Positions 1-7,467 are shown, counted from the stretch's first letter. The stretch: 64,000 bases of DNA from Arthrobacter sp. ZGTC131 (GCF_002929275.1 NZ_PJIK01000007.1:1-64000); one strand, 5' to 3'. Notes: generated by a model from the sequence alone, not told the origin. Made by a program: numbers and translations.

Positions 1-77
1 GCCTGGGCGAAGCCATGGTGGGCATCAACGTGGACGAGATTCCGCAGCCCCACCGCCTCGCCGAGCGCGGCTGGTAG
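1..77 (+). CDS. C-terminal end of an unidentified protein (5' end outside window)
   Basis: An open frame runs in from the left edge and ends at the TAG at 75-77. Only 24 residues are visible, ending in HRLAERGW. I do not recognise the family. The stop lies 14 bases before the TTG start of the next small ORF, so the two may be co-transcribed. Confidence 0.5.
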   Translation, partial: LGEAMVGINVDEIPQPHRLAERGW

Positions 78-91
78 GAGGCACGACTACG

Positions 92-313
92 TTGGGCAAT
101 CAGTTAGGAAAGGCTGGCAGCGGACGTGGATTGCGCACCGACTGGGCAAAGCTCACAGGCCACACCGTTGAGGTCTGGCTTTGGGACGAATACATTCTGA
201 CGGGCGTTGTGGACCAGGCCTCAGCAGACGACTCGGTGCTCTGGATTGCTGCAGCCGGAAACGACAGGCGACGGCTCTTCGATAAGCCGACGGGATACCG
301 GATCCTGGCCTAG
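92..313 (+). CDS. Small hypothetical protein, SH3/Sm-like beta fold suspected
   Basis: This 73-residue ORF starts with TTG, preceded by AGGAG at 76-80 with 11 bases between. The protein has a short basic N-terminus, then alternating hydrophobic strands (VEVWLWDEYILTGVVD), and ends in RRRLFDKPTGYRILA. The pattern G-x2-V ... Y-x2-G-x-VD ... AD ... LWI ... DRRRLF ... Y-x-ILA also occurs in the 86-residue product encoded on the minus strand at 9250-9510, so the two look like members of one small family. A beta-barrel fold is my inference from strand spacing and I assign no function. It sits close behind the partial gene at the left edge. Confidence 0.55.
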   Translation: MGNQLGKAGSGRGLRTDWAKLTGHTVEVWLWDEYILTGVVDQASADDSVLWIAAAGNDRRRLFDKPTGYRILA

Positions 314-714
314 CACCTAAGGGTAGGCTCACCGCCCGCCTGATCCACCGAGGAGCCCCCGCACAAGAGGCCGGCCACTTCTTGAGGAGGCTAGGAAGAC
401 CTCAAGGACATAGTGGAGCTTCGCCAATTGAGGGGCGCCGGCTTTCAACCCAGGCGGGACCCGCCCAAGACCCCGGCGCGCCGGTTCCGCCGTTCGCCGA
501 GGAGATGCAAAAGGAAGACCCCTCCACCAAGGTAACCGTCCCCGGCCCCAATGGCCCGGCGGCAGTGTCAGCATTCCAACCAGCCATCGCGGCTCCTTCA
601 AAGGATTGACTTCAACGGCTTCAGCAGGCGGCACCGCGCGGTCCCCAGGTGATGCCATCCCCGCAAAGCCAGCTGCGGCCCATTGAGCGGTACGTGCAAG
701 ATCTAGCTTGACCT
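314..714. other. No supported gene
   Basis: About 400 bases between the small hypothetical ORF and the MFS relic. Open frames exist on both strands but they are low-complexity Arg/Pro/Gly translations without a convincing start or family match, so none is called. The right edge (about 715) is where coding similarity to the transporter relic begins abruptly, suggesting a deletion or insertion breakpoint. Confidence 0.5.
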
Positions 715-1264
715 AATCACGCCTATTACTTCGCCACTACATGGACACCCAAACTGATGGCCACGGCATCCGGGAGCGACTCCTTGGGCGTAACCATGGG
801 CCTGGTCATAAACCTTGGGGGTATCTCAGGCGGCATAGTCTTCGCGGGACTTGCCATCTTCCTGAAGAGCCGACAGTTGCTGATCGGATCGCTCCTCGCC
901 TCTGTTGTGGTGTTTCTAGGGTTTGGCCTGGTCTTCCACCAGGCATCAACCGCCATCCTGATCGGGATACTTCTGGGCGTGGTCACCGGCGTCAACGTCT
1001 GCGGATTCTATGCAACTACTCCGATGCTCTTCCCCGCGTCCGTATGAGGCACAGGCATCGGCTGGATGATCGGCATAGGTCGCCTGGTCTCCATAGTTTC
1101 CCCGATCTCCGTTGGCGTCCTTCTCGCAGGGGGCTGGCCAGCAGCGAACATCTTCATGCTTTTTAGTGTTCCTTGTAGCAGCGGCATTGGCCATGGCAGC
1201 TGTCTGGGCTATGTCGGCGCGAGAGCCATCGCCACGCAAACCCGAGCTGGCGGAAGTCGCATAG
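715..1264 (+). pseudogene. MFS transporter relic (AAHS-type, C-terminal half only)
   Basis: Reading from about 718 gives YYFATTWTPKL followed by hydrophobic segments typical of transmembrane helices 7 to 12 of aromatic-acid/H+ symporter (AAHS) family permeases, with NLGGISGGIVFAGLA near the start. The N-terminal half is absent. There are two further lesions: an in-frame TGA at 1045-1047, after which the same frame continues as GTGIGWMIGIGRL, and a frameshift near 1165, after which VFLVAAALAMAAVWAMSA leads to a TAG at 1262-1264. The three defects together make a functional product very unlikely. A full-length relative of the same family, the BenK-type permease, is intact at 37783-39177. Confidence 0.8.
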
Positions 1265-1289
1265 TCGACCGAATCTTGAGCGTTTCTCG

Positions 1290-1322
1290 GAGCCTGCCGC
1301 AGTTGAGTTGCGGCAGAGGCTC
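1290..1322 (+). terminator. Stem-loop after the MFS relic
   Basis: GAGCCTGCCGCA and TGCGGCAGAGGCTC pair around a 7-base loop with one bulge. It follows the end of the MFS relic by 25 bases. There is no T-tract, so it is a terminator-like hairpin only. Confidence 0.5.
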
Positions 1323-1595
1323 CTCCCTTGTCCAGGCGTCTGTAGTTGTGCCGTTCTACTGGTTCATGGCTGCCTGGGAATGGGCGGGACGACGGCGCAG
1401 ATTTCGAGGGAATCGCGTTCTGAGGCGGTGAGGTCCCGCCCTTCTGGATGCCACCGGACTGTCCGGAGGATCAGCCTAAACCCCGGCAGAGTTTCATGCC
1501 GGTGGAGCAGTACATCGAAGAACACACGCAGCTGTTCGTCGAAGCCTTTCGCGCCGCGCGGTGAAATATCAGCGCCGACGCCGGCGTGGCCACAT
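1323..1595. other. No supported gene
   Basis: Region downstream of the CHAD gene stop. A minus-strand frame is open across 1367-1560 but it continues as a shadow inside the CHAD gene and I cannot attach it to any family. No promoter or repeat was seen. Confidence 0.4.
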
Positions 1596-2954
1596 CTAAA
1601 GGGAAGCGGACGGGAATTTCTTCCATTGCCGGTGGAACCGGGCCTCGGCGTCCAAGGCGACGGATTGTTCCAGCGCGTGCAGTCGGCCGTAGCTGAATCC
1701 GTTTTCGCCCTGAACGACGGCCTCGGCGCTGAGCCGGCGCAGCAGGTCGCGGGTGACGATGCTGTCCTGGTGGTCGCCCAGCACCTTTTGGACACCGTGG
1801 GCGGCATCGGCCAGACGGGCGGCCTTCTTGCGGCTGATCGGTGCTGCTGCTTCGGCGGCGTACCGCAGGCGTTTGCCGTCTTTGCGTGCTTCGTGCAGGG
1901 CCGGATGGTCGCCGGTGCCGACAGGATGCCTCTTGGCTTCCCGGACCGCCGTCCGCAGCCGCTTGACGGCCCGTTTGACCAGCTTGGGCATCACCTTGCG
2001 CGCGGGCTTGGACGCCAGCGGCGTCAGGGTCGGGGCGGCGAGCATGGACTCTAGGGTGTCGAGCAGGCGGAAGTAGCGCTGCCCGTCCAGTGCCTCCAGG
2101 ACCGTGGCATGCGCCTTTTGGTAGTCGGCTCCGAGTTCAAGATCGATCCTGCGGATGACCGGTCCCATGACAAGCTCTCCCGGTTCCGCGGCGATCATGT
2201 CCTTGAGGCGTGCCAGCATGACCTCCGCGTCGCGGGCTTCGCCGAGGACGCCGGCCAGCCACCTCAGTTCATCCCGCAGTGAGTTCACCGAATCCGCATC
2301 CTCCAGCAGTTTCCGGTATGTCGCCAGCACCGAGCGCAGGCGTCTGGTGGCAACGCGCATCTTGTGGACTGCATCATGGGCGTCCTGCCGCACGCCGGGG
2401 TCCTGGTCCTTGAGCTCCTTCAACTGTTCCCGAAGGTAGGCGAGCAGAACATCGGCAGCGGGCCCCTTGTCCCTGGGCGCCGACACCGTCTCGGGGGATG
2501 CATTCGGGTCCCGGCCCAGGGCCCGTGCCAGCTTGGAATGGTGGGCAGAGGCCCGCACGCCGGCGCTGGCGAGCCGGTCCTGCCCGGCATTGAGCAGGTC
2601 CCGGGAGCCTTTGATGAGTTCGATCTCCCCGGAACTGATCAGGCTGATCCGGACAGTGACCTCGACGGGGCGCGGGGCCGTGGCTGTGCGGGCGAGGTAA
2701 TGCCGGATGGCGGCGGCGACCCGTCGTGCGGTCTCCGGCGCCGGGTGGGAGTTGTCCACCCCGACCCGGGCGTGGATGCGGGTGGTTCCACCGTCTGTGC
2801 GGACCGCGACGGAGGGGTCCGGGGTCTGGCCGGTTCCGGCCAGGGTGTTGGTGATGCCTGTGGCGGCTTGTTGCCAGGGAGGGTCCGGCGGGTAGAGCGC
2901 GGTGACCCCCGGGATGTCCAGGATCAGCCGGTGCAGGCGTTCGGCGGTGCTCAT
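1596..2954 (-). CDS. CHAD-domain protein with Asp23-like N-terminus (chimeric)
   Basis: This 452-residue protein has three segments. Residues 1 to about 108 resemble the short Asp23-cluster proteins (DIPGVTALYPPDPPWQQ ... PVEVTVRISLI). Residues about 109 to 150 (GEIELIKGSRDLLNAGQDR ... HHSKLARALG) match the C-terminal end of a CYTH triphosphatase domain as it precedes CHAD in CYTH-CHAD proteins. The rest is a CHAD domain: DAVHKMRVATRRLRSVLATY, a second HEARKDGKRLRYAAE repeat, and conserved His/Arg/Lys residues proposed to bind polyphosphate. The catalytic N-terminal part of CYTH (the ExExK region) is missing. The start ATG overlaps the stop of the anti-sigma-like gene by 4 bp, so it is translated as the last gene of the sigma operon. 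The chimera probably arose by deletion between an Asp23-type gene and a CYTH-CHAD gene. Function is uncertain. Confidence 0.85.
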   Translation of the reverse strand: MSTAERLHRLILDIPGVTALYPPDPPWQQAATGITNTLAGTGQTPDPSVAVRTDGGTTRIHARVGVDNSHPAPETARRVAAAIRHYLARTATAPRPVEVTVRISLISSGEIELIKGSRDLLNAGQDRLASAGVRASAHHSKLARALGRDPNASPETVSAPRDKGPAADVLLAYLREQLKELKDQDPGVRQDAHDAVHKMRVATRRLRSVLATYRKLLEDADSVNSLRDELRWLAGVLGEARDAEVMLARLKDMIAAEPGELVMGPVIRRIDLELGADYQKAHATVLEALDGQRYFRLLDTLESMLAAPTLTPLASKPARKVMPKLVKRAVKRLRTAVREAKRHPVGTGDHPALHEARKDGKRLRYAAEAAAPISRKKAARLADAAHGVQKVLGDHQDSIVTRDLLRRLSAEAVVQGENGFSYGRLHALEQSVALDAEARFHRQWKKFPSASL

Positions 2955-3544
2955 GTGCCGGTCCTTTCCGGTCGGCCGGGCATCATCCGCAGGTCGGAGA
3001 CGGTGATGTTGATGGTGCGGATGGTCAGTTCGGTGTGGGTGGCCAGTGCCGTTTCCAGTTCGGTGCGCAGTGTGTCCGCCATGGTGTGGAGGGCGTAGCC
3101 GTAGAAGGCGGAGACGCGGATGTCCAGATCAACCGGGGTTCCTGGCACGGTGACGTCCCCGTGCAGGCGGCACTTGCCGATGGTGGCGCCCTCGATGGTA
3201 TCCCCGATGTTCCGGATCAGGGCGATGACCGATCCTTCGGTCTCCCAGAGGCTGTCGCCGGGGTGTTCCGGGGCGATCGGGATGGCCCTCCCGGCCCGGG
3301 TTTCCAGGCGCAGGTTGGTCAGGATCTCCCGGAGCCAGGGTTCTTCCGGTTGCGTGGCCATCCGGATGTCGTGTTCCAGGAGCTCCCCCGTGAGCCGGCG
3401 CAGCTGCGTCAGGGCGGCGAGGGCGGCCTGGCATTCGGGGCAGGTGGAAATGTGGGGCTGGTCCGGTGAATGGCCGGTCTCGAGGTAGCCGTTGAGTTCT
3501 TCGAGGCTGCGTCCGCAGCCCGGGTCGTCTGTCGGGGCGATCAT
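2951..3544 (-). CDS. Putative zinc-motif anti-sigma factor fused to an Asp23-like domain
   Basis: I place the start at the ATG at 3544, which overlaps the sigma-factor stop by 4 bp; a longer frame exists upstream but reads through the sigma gene. The 197-residue product has an N-terminal HISTCPEC (H-x3-C-x2-C), the zinc-binding signature of ZAS-type anti-sigma factors. A C-terminal Asp23/Gls24-like region follows from about residue 105, with the typical alternation VDLDIRVSAFYGYALHTMAD and TIRTINITVSDLRM. There is no transmembrane helix, so it would be soluble. The position directly behind an ECF sigma gene with translational coupling, plus the ZAS motif, makes an anti-sigma role the best guess; the Asp23 domain could link it to the envelope Asp23 complex encoded just upstream. 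The pairing is inferred, not shown. Confidence 0.75.
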   Translation of the reverse strand: MIAPTDDPGCGRSLEELNGYLETGHSPDQPHISTCPECQAALAALTQLRRLTGELLEHDIRMATQPEEPWLREILTNLRLETRAGRAIPIAPEHPGDSLWETEGSVIALIRNIGDTIEGATIGKCRLHGDVTVPGTPVDLDIRVSAFYGYALHTMADTLRTELETALATHTELTIRTINITVSDLRMMPGRPERTGT

Positions 3545-4116
3545 TGCCATGGCCTCATGGTCTTGAGCAGCGTTGCCCTGGCGCGGGAGAGTTTTCCTCT
3601 GACGCTGGTCGGGGTGGTCCCGAGTTCGTAGGCAATCTCCTCGTACGACATGCCGCCGATCTCCTTCAGTGCCCAGCACTTCCGCTGGTCTTCGGGCAGG
3701 ATAGCCAGGGCCATGGACAGGGCGGACATGCCGGCGTTCAGCACGGCTGCCTCTTCGGGTCCGGTCGCGGGATCATATGTCTCCATCTGTGCTGAGCTGA
3801 AGGGGTAGTGTTTTCTGCGCCGGAGGCAGTCGATGCCGCGGCGGCCGGTGATCCGCATCAGCCAGGCCCGGACCGCGCCTTTGTCCCGGAGGGTGTCCAG
3901 CTGTTGCCAGGCGTGCAGCAGGGATTCCTGGACCACGTCGTCGGCGTCGGCGGTGGATCCGGTGAGCCGCCGGGCGTAGGCACGCATGACCGGGCCGTGC
4001 CGGGTGGCCAGGACCTCGAAGGCTGCCACATCCCCGTCGGCGGCGCGCTCGGCCAGGAGCCCATCGTCCGCGAGCCACAGCCCGTGCCCCTCACCGGCAG
4101 GGTTCATCATGGCCAC
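3541..4116 (-). CDS. ECF-type RNA polymerase sigma factor
   Basis: The 191-residue protein has sigma region 2 (LAERAADGDVAAFEVLATRH ... ADADDVVQESLLHAWQQL, residues about 20-75) that binds core polymerase and the -10 element. Its sigma region 4 helix-turn-helix (LPEDQRKCWALKEIGGMSYE ... GTTPTSVRGKLSRARATLL, residues about 135-187) recognises the -35 element. No region 1 or 3 is present, as expected for the extracytoplasmic-function class. It is followed, with a 4-bp overlap, by the ZAS/Asp23 putative anti-sigma gene and then the CHAD gene. The membrane-protein gene glsB and the Asp23 gene set lie upstream on the same strand, so it probably controls an envelope or osmotic stress response. Target promoters could not be identified. 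Confidence 0.9.
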   Translation of the reverse strand: MAMMNPAGEGHGLWLADDGLLAERAADGDVAAFEVLATRHGPVMRAYARRLTGSTADADDVVQESLLHAWQQLDTLRDKGAVRAWLMRITGRRGIDCLRRRKHYPFSSAQMETYDPATGPEEAAVLNAGMSALSMALAILPEDQRKCWALKEIGGMSYEEIAYELGTTPTSVRGKLSRARATLLKTMRPWQ

Positions 4117-4220
4117 ACGCTACCGCGCCGGCGGAACGGGACGGCCCTCGATGGGGGATGCCCGTAACCGGCGGCCCGCACCTGCCCGGATGTTCCTGTG
4201 CCGATGTTTGCCACGTCGGG

Positions 4221-4493
4221 TCAGCGGCGCGTTTTGCGCCTGCGGCCCTTCACCGCGCCGTACACGAGGGTGACGATGAATCCGCCGACGATGGCCAGCA
4301 GCCAGGTCCGCGTATCAAAGAACGTGCCCAGGCCGACGCCGAGCAATGCCGAGCCGAGCAAGCCGCCCAGGATCGCTCCGACGACGCCCAGGACCAGATT
4401 TGTGGGCCAGCCTCCGCCGACCCTGCCGGGCAGGGCGGCCTTGACGATGGCCCCGACGATCAGTCCAAGGACGATGAACCCCAGGATACCCAC
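4221..4493 (-). CDS. GlsB/YeaQ/YmgE-family stress-response membrane protein
   Basis: This 90-residue, very hydrophobic protein opens MGILGFIVLGLIVGAIVKAA, contains the family signature PGRVGGGWPTNLVLGVVGA followed by Gly-rich helices, and ends in a basic tail GRRRKTRR. Three transmembrane helices are apparent, and length and layout match the transglycosylase-associated/GlsB family that accompanies Asp23/Gls24 proteins in Gram-positive bacteria. It sits 149 bases downstream of the AmaP-like gene and about 100 bases upstream of the sigma gene, all on the minus strand. Its biochemical role is not known for the family; membership of the stress cluster is well supported by context. Confidence 0.88.
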   Translation of the reverse strand: MGILGFIVLGLIVGAIVKAALPGRVGGGWPTNLVLGVVGAILGGLLGSALLGVGLGTFFDTRTWLLAIVGGFIVTLVYGAVKGRRRKTRR

Positions 4494-4642
4494 GGGATGC
4501 TCCCTAAAGAGTCACTAATTTGATGGAATATGCGGCAGCGGCCCGGGCCTGGTGCGCCGTGCGCCGCCGTCGGAAATCTGCGTCGATTCGTTGCTGAGCC
4601 TTCCTGGTGTTTGGTCGCTGAGTGTTTCGATGTTTTCCCCGA

Positions 4643-5248
4643 CTAACGGACCCGTTCGCGGTGGGCGAAGCGGGTCCGGGGGCCCGCAGCGATGCGGACC
4701 AGGACGGGGATTTGTTCGCCCAGCACGGCGTCGAGCCCGCTGATGACCTCTTCGAGGGCGGAGCTGATGTCGGCCGGGGAGGCGCCTTTTCGGGCCTGGA
4801 CACTGATCCTGAGCGCGTGGGCACCCCGGATTTTCCAGGCCGAGACGGTGGTGGAGCGAAGCTGCCGGTTTTGTGCGGTGGCGTCCCTGATGGACTGGGC
4901 CGCGAAGGAGACATCCACGGTGGTGGTGCCCCGGCCGGCGTCCTCGTGGGCTCCGAGGCTGCCGGTGCGCCCGCCGCCCTGGGTGGCGATCCAGGCCACC
5001 AGCAAACCGACCAGCAGGAGCAGGAGCAGGAAGGCAGCGGCCGTCCACCAACTGCTCCCCGTTCCGGGAACGGGGGCGGCCCTCAGCTGCCCGGTGATCC
5101 GGTCCAGGGTGTCCTGTCCGGCGCGGGTCCATTGCCGGGCCACGGCCGGTGAGGCGCCGGCCCAGGCGGTCAGGGCGCCGGCCGCGAAGAGCACAATGCC
5201 CAGCAGGGCCAGCAGGAACCGGTTCAGTGCGCGGGGGGTGCTGTTCAT
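4643..5248 (-). CDS. AmaP-like Asp23 membrane-anchor protein
   Basis: The 201-residue protein has two N-terminal transmembrane helices (about residues 11-30 and 66-87, the second WWTAAAFLLLLLLVGLLVAW). A cytoplasmic region of about 110 residues follows, with alternating strands (TTTVDVSFAAQSIRDATAQ, HALRISVQARKG) and a helical EEVISGLDAVLGEQIPVLVR segment. This layout matches AmaP, the protein that anchors Asp23 to the membrane in Staphylococcus, rather than any enzyme. Its ATG overlaps the stop of the DUF6286 gene by 4 bp, so the two are translationally coupled. It is the last gene of the tightly packed Asp23 segment before a 149-base gap and glsB. Confidence 0.75.
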   Translation of the reverse strand: MNSTPRALNRFLLALLGIVLFAAGALTAWAGASPAVARQWTRAGQDTLDRITGQLRAAPVPGTGSSWWTAAAFLLLLLLVGLLVAWIATQGGGRTGSLGAHEDAGRGTTTVDVSFAAQSIRDATAQNRQLRSTTVSAWKIRGAHALRISVQARKGASPADISSALEEVISGLDAVLGEQIPVLVRIAAGPRTRFAHRERVR

Positions 5249-5826
5249 ACTCCCACTGCTCCCTGGCCACGGCTTCGGAGAAAGAGCCGGGGCGGCGGGT
5301 CCAGGCCGTAGCGTGCCAGTTCGGCATCGACGGCCTCCCGGATGCCGGCCTCATCCACGGGCACCCCGGAGGTGGGCCGGATCACGAGGTCGATCCTGCG
5401 TCGTCCTACGGTGGCGGTGACCTGCTCCGGGGCGGTGCGGGCCCGCTGGTGGGCGGTGCGGGACAGGGCGGCGGCGATGACGTCGTCATCAACGACCACC
5501 GCGGCACGCTCGCCGGACAGACGGTGCCGGGCCCTGCTGCCCGGAAGGACGCCCAGCAGGATCAGCACCAGCCCGGTCACGGCCAGCGCCGCGCCGGCCG
5601 CGATCAGCACCGCCGGTGTGGTGCCGGCCGGCACGGCTGCGGCCCAGTGGGCGATCTGCCGGGGCGAGGCCAGCAGCGGGCGCCGGCCGAGGGCTGCCAG
5701 GACGGTTTCGGCCGCGGCCCAGAGGAAGGCGATGATCAGGGCGGAGGCGGCCAGGACCGACGCCAGCGCCCGGGATGGGTGCAGTTCCCGCCGGGCTATC
5801 CTGGCCACGGGCTCGTTGGCGCTCAC
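5245..5826 (-). CDS. DUF6286 membrane protein of the Asp23 cluster
   Basis: This 193-residue protein has two membrane helices (about 20-45, SRALASVLAASALIIAFLW; and about 70-95, AVLIAAGAALAVTGLVLILL). A soluble C-terminal domain follows, beginning GERAAVVVDDDVIAAALSRT and containing the RRRIDLVIRPTSGVPVDEAG strand pattern seen in actinobacterial DUF6286 proteins. The start is GTG, and GTGA overlaps the stop of the preceding Asp23-like gene. Architecture is close to that of the AmaP-like neighbour (two helices followed by an Asp23-like fold), so it may be a second anchor or a partner in the same membrane complex. No enzymatic motif is visible. Confidence 0.72.
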   Translation of the reverse strand: MSANEPVARIARRELHPSRALASVLAASALIIAFLWAAAETVLAALGRRPLLASPRQIAHWAAAVPAGTTPAVLIAAGAALAVTGLVLILLGVLPGSRARHRLSGERAAVVVDDDVIAAALSRTAHQRARTAPEQVTATVGRRRIDLVIRPTSGVPVDEAGIREAVDAELARYGLDPPPRLFLRSRGQGAVGV

Positions 5827-6224
5827 CGGACCCTGGCCTCCTGGCCCTGGTGGGCGGCTGTGATCAGGATGTCCACCCGTGCCACCTCTGCTCCGGCCAC
5901 CAGCGCTGCGCGCCGGATGATCATGGCCCGCGCACCGGACGCGCGCGCATAAACACTTTCGGCCTGGTCCGTCCCGGAGCCCGGGGGCGCAGCCTGCAGC
6001 AGGTCCGGTGCGGGCAGGGGCGCCCGGATGGTGAGGCCAAGGCGCCCGCGCACGTCATGGATGTCCACCGTGACCGATTCGGGGGTAATCCCGAAGGCCT
6101 CGGCGGTGATCGCTTCGATGACACGGGTCAGGGCCCGGGCAGTGATTCTGGTGTGACCGGCCCGGCCGGCCGCAGCGTCGGCGGCAGGCTGCGGCGCCCG
6201 GGAGGCGGCCGGGGCCGCGTTCAT
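5823..6224 (-). CDS. Second Asp23-like protein
   Basis: I use the ATG at 6224, which overlaps the DUF2273 stop in an ATGA; an apparent longer frame upstream only shadows the neighbouring genes. The 133-residue product has an Ala/Pro-rich N-terminus and then HTRITARALTRVIEAITAEA, VTVDIHDVRGRLGLTIRAP and a C-terminal AEVARVDILITAA strand, the helix-strand alternation of Asp23-type domains. There is no signal peptide or membrane helix. It lies between the DUF2273 gene and the DUF6286 gene in a block where each gene overlaps the next by 4 bp, implying co-translation of a multi-subunit envelope complex. It is more divergent than the main Asp23 gene at 6409-6924. Confidence 0.72.
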   Translation of the reverse strand: MNAAPAASRAPQPAADAAAGRAGHTRITARALTRVIEAITAEAFGITPESVTVDIHDVRGRLGLTIRAPLPAPDLLQAAPPGSGTDQAESVYARASGARAMIIRRAALVAGAEVARVDILITAAHQGQEARVR

Positions 6225-6412
6225 GAGGGCGAACTCTTTCCGCGCAGGGCGTTCATGACGCCGCCGACGTCCAGGCGGCCTTCCGCGGCCCGGCCCAGGA
6301 CGGCGCCGACGGCCACGAAGAGGGCGACGAACAGGAAGCCCCAGAAACCGAAGACCAGCCCCGAAATCGCCAGGGTCGCCCCGAGTGCCATGCCACTGAC
6401 TGTCGCGCTCAT
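6221..6412 (-). CDS. DUF2273-type small membrane protein
   Basis: This 63-residue protein has two hydrophobic helices (MALGATLAISGLVFGFWGFL and FVALFVAVGAVLGRA) followed by the polar tail EGRLDVGGVMNALRGK. Length, helix layout and position immediately after an Asp23 gene match DUF2273 small integral membrane proteins of Asp23/AmaP operons. It overlaps its upstream and downstream neighbours by 4 bp each. Function is unknown for the family; a role in membrane tethering of the Asp23 complex is inferred from context. Confidence 0.78.
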   Translation of the reverse strand: MSATVSGMALGATLAISGLVFGFWGFLFVALFVAVGAVLGRAAEGRLDVGGVMNALRGKSSPS

Positions 6413-6924
6413 GACACGCGGCCTTCCCTCTGGGGCGGCGCGGCACCCTCGTCCCGGTCATCGTCGACGGCCGGGATGTGGATATCGGCGATGGTGACGT
6501 TGACTTCGGTAACTTCCATGCCCGCGAGGTCCTCGACCGCCCGGTACACGGCGTCCCGGGCGGCCTCTGCGACGTCCTGAAGGGGGTGGGGGTATTCGGC
6601 GACAATGATCAGGTCCGCAGCGACCTGGGTCTGGCCGACTTCGACGCTGACCCCCTGGGTCAGGTCTTTTTGGCCCACGGCTTCCCGGATCGAACCCAGC
6701 GCACGGGCAGCGCCTCCGCCCAGGGCATAGACGCCCGGAATGTCCGCAATCGCCATTCCCGCCAGCTTCGCGATCACGCCGTCAACAATAGTGGTCGTCC
6801 CGCGCCCCCCGCGGCGGGCAGAGCCTGATCCGGGACCGGCCACCCGGGAGCCGGCCGGACGTTCGGGTACGTCCGGGTCACTGAACGGGGAAGGGGCCGG
6901 GGCTCCCTGAGGCTGAGTCGTCAA
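6409..6924 (-). CDS. Asp23/Gls24-family envelope stress protein
   Basis: The most likely start is TTG at 6924, which has AGGAG 8 bases upstream; a GTG at 6933 overlaps that ribosome-binding site. The protein has a Pro/Gly/Arg-rich disordered N-terminus, then the Asp23 core: TTTIVDGVIAKLAGMAIADI, PGVYALGGG, GVSVEVGQTQVAADLIIVAE, a conserved AARDAVYRAVEDLAGMEV helix and VNVTIADIHIP. This is the canonical Asp23 order (residues about 43-155). Family members form membrane-associated polymers needed for cell-envelope homeostasis. It heads a seven-gene minus-strand block and has a CRP/GlxR-like palindrome about 90 bases upstream of its start. Confidence 0.92.
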   Translation of the reverse strand: MTTQPQGAPAPSPFSDPDVPERPAGSRVAGPGSGSARRGGRGTTTIVDGVIAKLAGMAIADIPGVYALGGGAARALGSIREAVGQKDLTQGVSVEVGQTQVAADLIIVAEYPHPLQDVAEAARDAVYRAVEDLAGMEVTEVNVTIADIHIPAVDDDRDEGAAPPQREGRVS

Positions 6925-7013
6925 AACAATCACTCCTAAGATCTGCCGGCATCAGGTGCTGATGCCCATACCTTTAAGACGCACTCCGGCGCCTAACCTC
7001 ACTGCGCAGCTCT

Positions 7014-7029
7014 TGTGATGTGCATCACA
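7014..7029. promoter_or_regulatory. CRP/GlxR-like operator upstream of the Asp23 operon
   Basis: TGTGATG-TG-CATCACA is a perfect palindrome with 7-base arms and fits the actinobacterial GlxR/CRP consensus TGTGA-N6-TCACA. It lies 90 bases upstream of the Asp23 start on the minus strand. Binding is predicted, not shown. Confidence 0.6.
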
Positions 7030-7263
7030 GGAACGTTAGTGTTCCGGCCGTCACCGTCGAGCCGGCCGTTGAACCGGGGAGGAAGCCGGTGCGGTGCTGC
7101 GCTCTGGGCGAGTCCCGGTGCCCCCGAGAACATCCGGGACTGTCGGTCTTACCCAATTCAGGCCCCAGCAAGACGGTGTGCGGTAGAAGCCCCCGCCCTC
7201 AGCCTGGGTGGTTCACCCACTTGGCGGTTTGCCTGTGAATGCCTTTGCCGGGAGTCGGTGCCG

Positions 7264-7467
7264 TCAGCGCTTGTCGCGGTCGTTGAATTCTTCGTCCAGT
7301 TCGTAGTGGCGGAATTCTGTTTCAGGGTCGGGTTCGCCGTCAACCACGACTTCGTGGTCGAGCTGGCGTTGGACCTGACTGTCCAGTACCTGTAGTTCGT
7401 GGTCCTGGACCTTGCCCAGATCTTCCGGGAACGCGTCTTCCGGAGTGAGGTGCAGCTTTTCGATCAT
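7264..7467 (-). CDS. Small acidic hypothetical protein
   Basis: The 67-residue product is strikingly acidic and hydrophilic (EDAFPEDLGKVQDHELQVLD, ETEFRHYELDEEFNDRDKR) with no membrane segment or recognisable domain. It begins at the ATG at 7467 with GGCGGG shortly upstream. It stands alone between the Asp23 operon, which is transcribed away from it on the same strand, and the plus-strand reductase gene. Composition and codon use look like a real gene, but I cannot name a family or role. Confidence 0.55.
   Translation of the reverse strand: MIEKLHLTPEDAFPEDLGKVQDHELQVLDSQVQRQLDHEVVVDGEPDPETEFRHYELDEEFNDRDKR

Noticed and set aside
329-658. Open frames on both strands before the MFS relic
   Set aside because: No ribosome-binding site, low-complexity Arg/Pro/Gly translation, no family resemblance.
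1364-1807. Minus-strand frame across the end of the CHAD gene
   Set aside because: Half of it is a shadow of the CHAD gene; the rest shows no recognisable motif.
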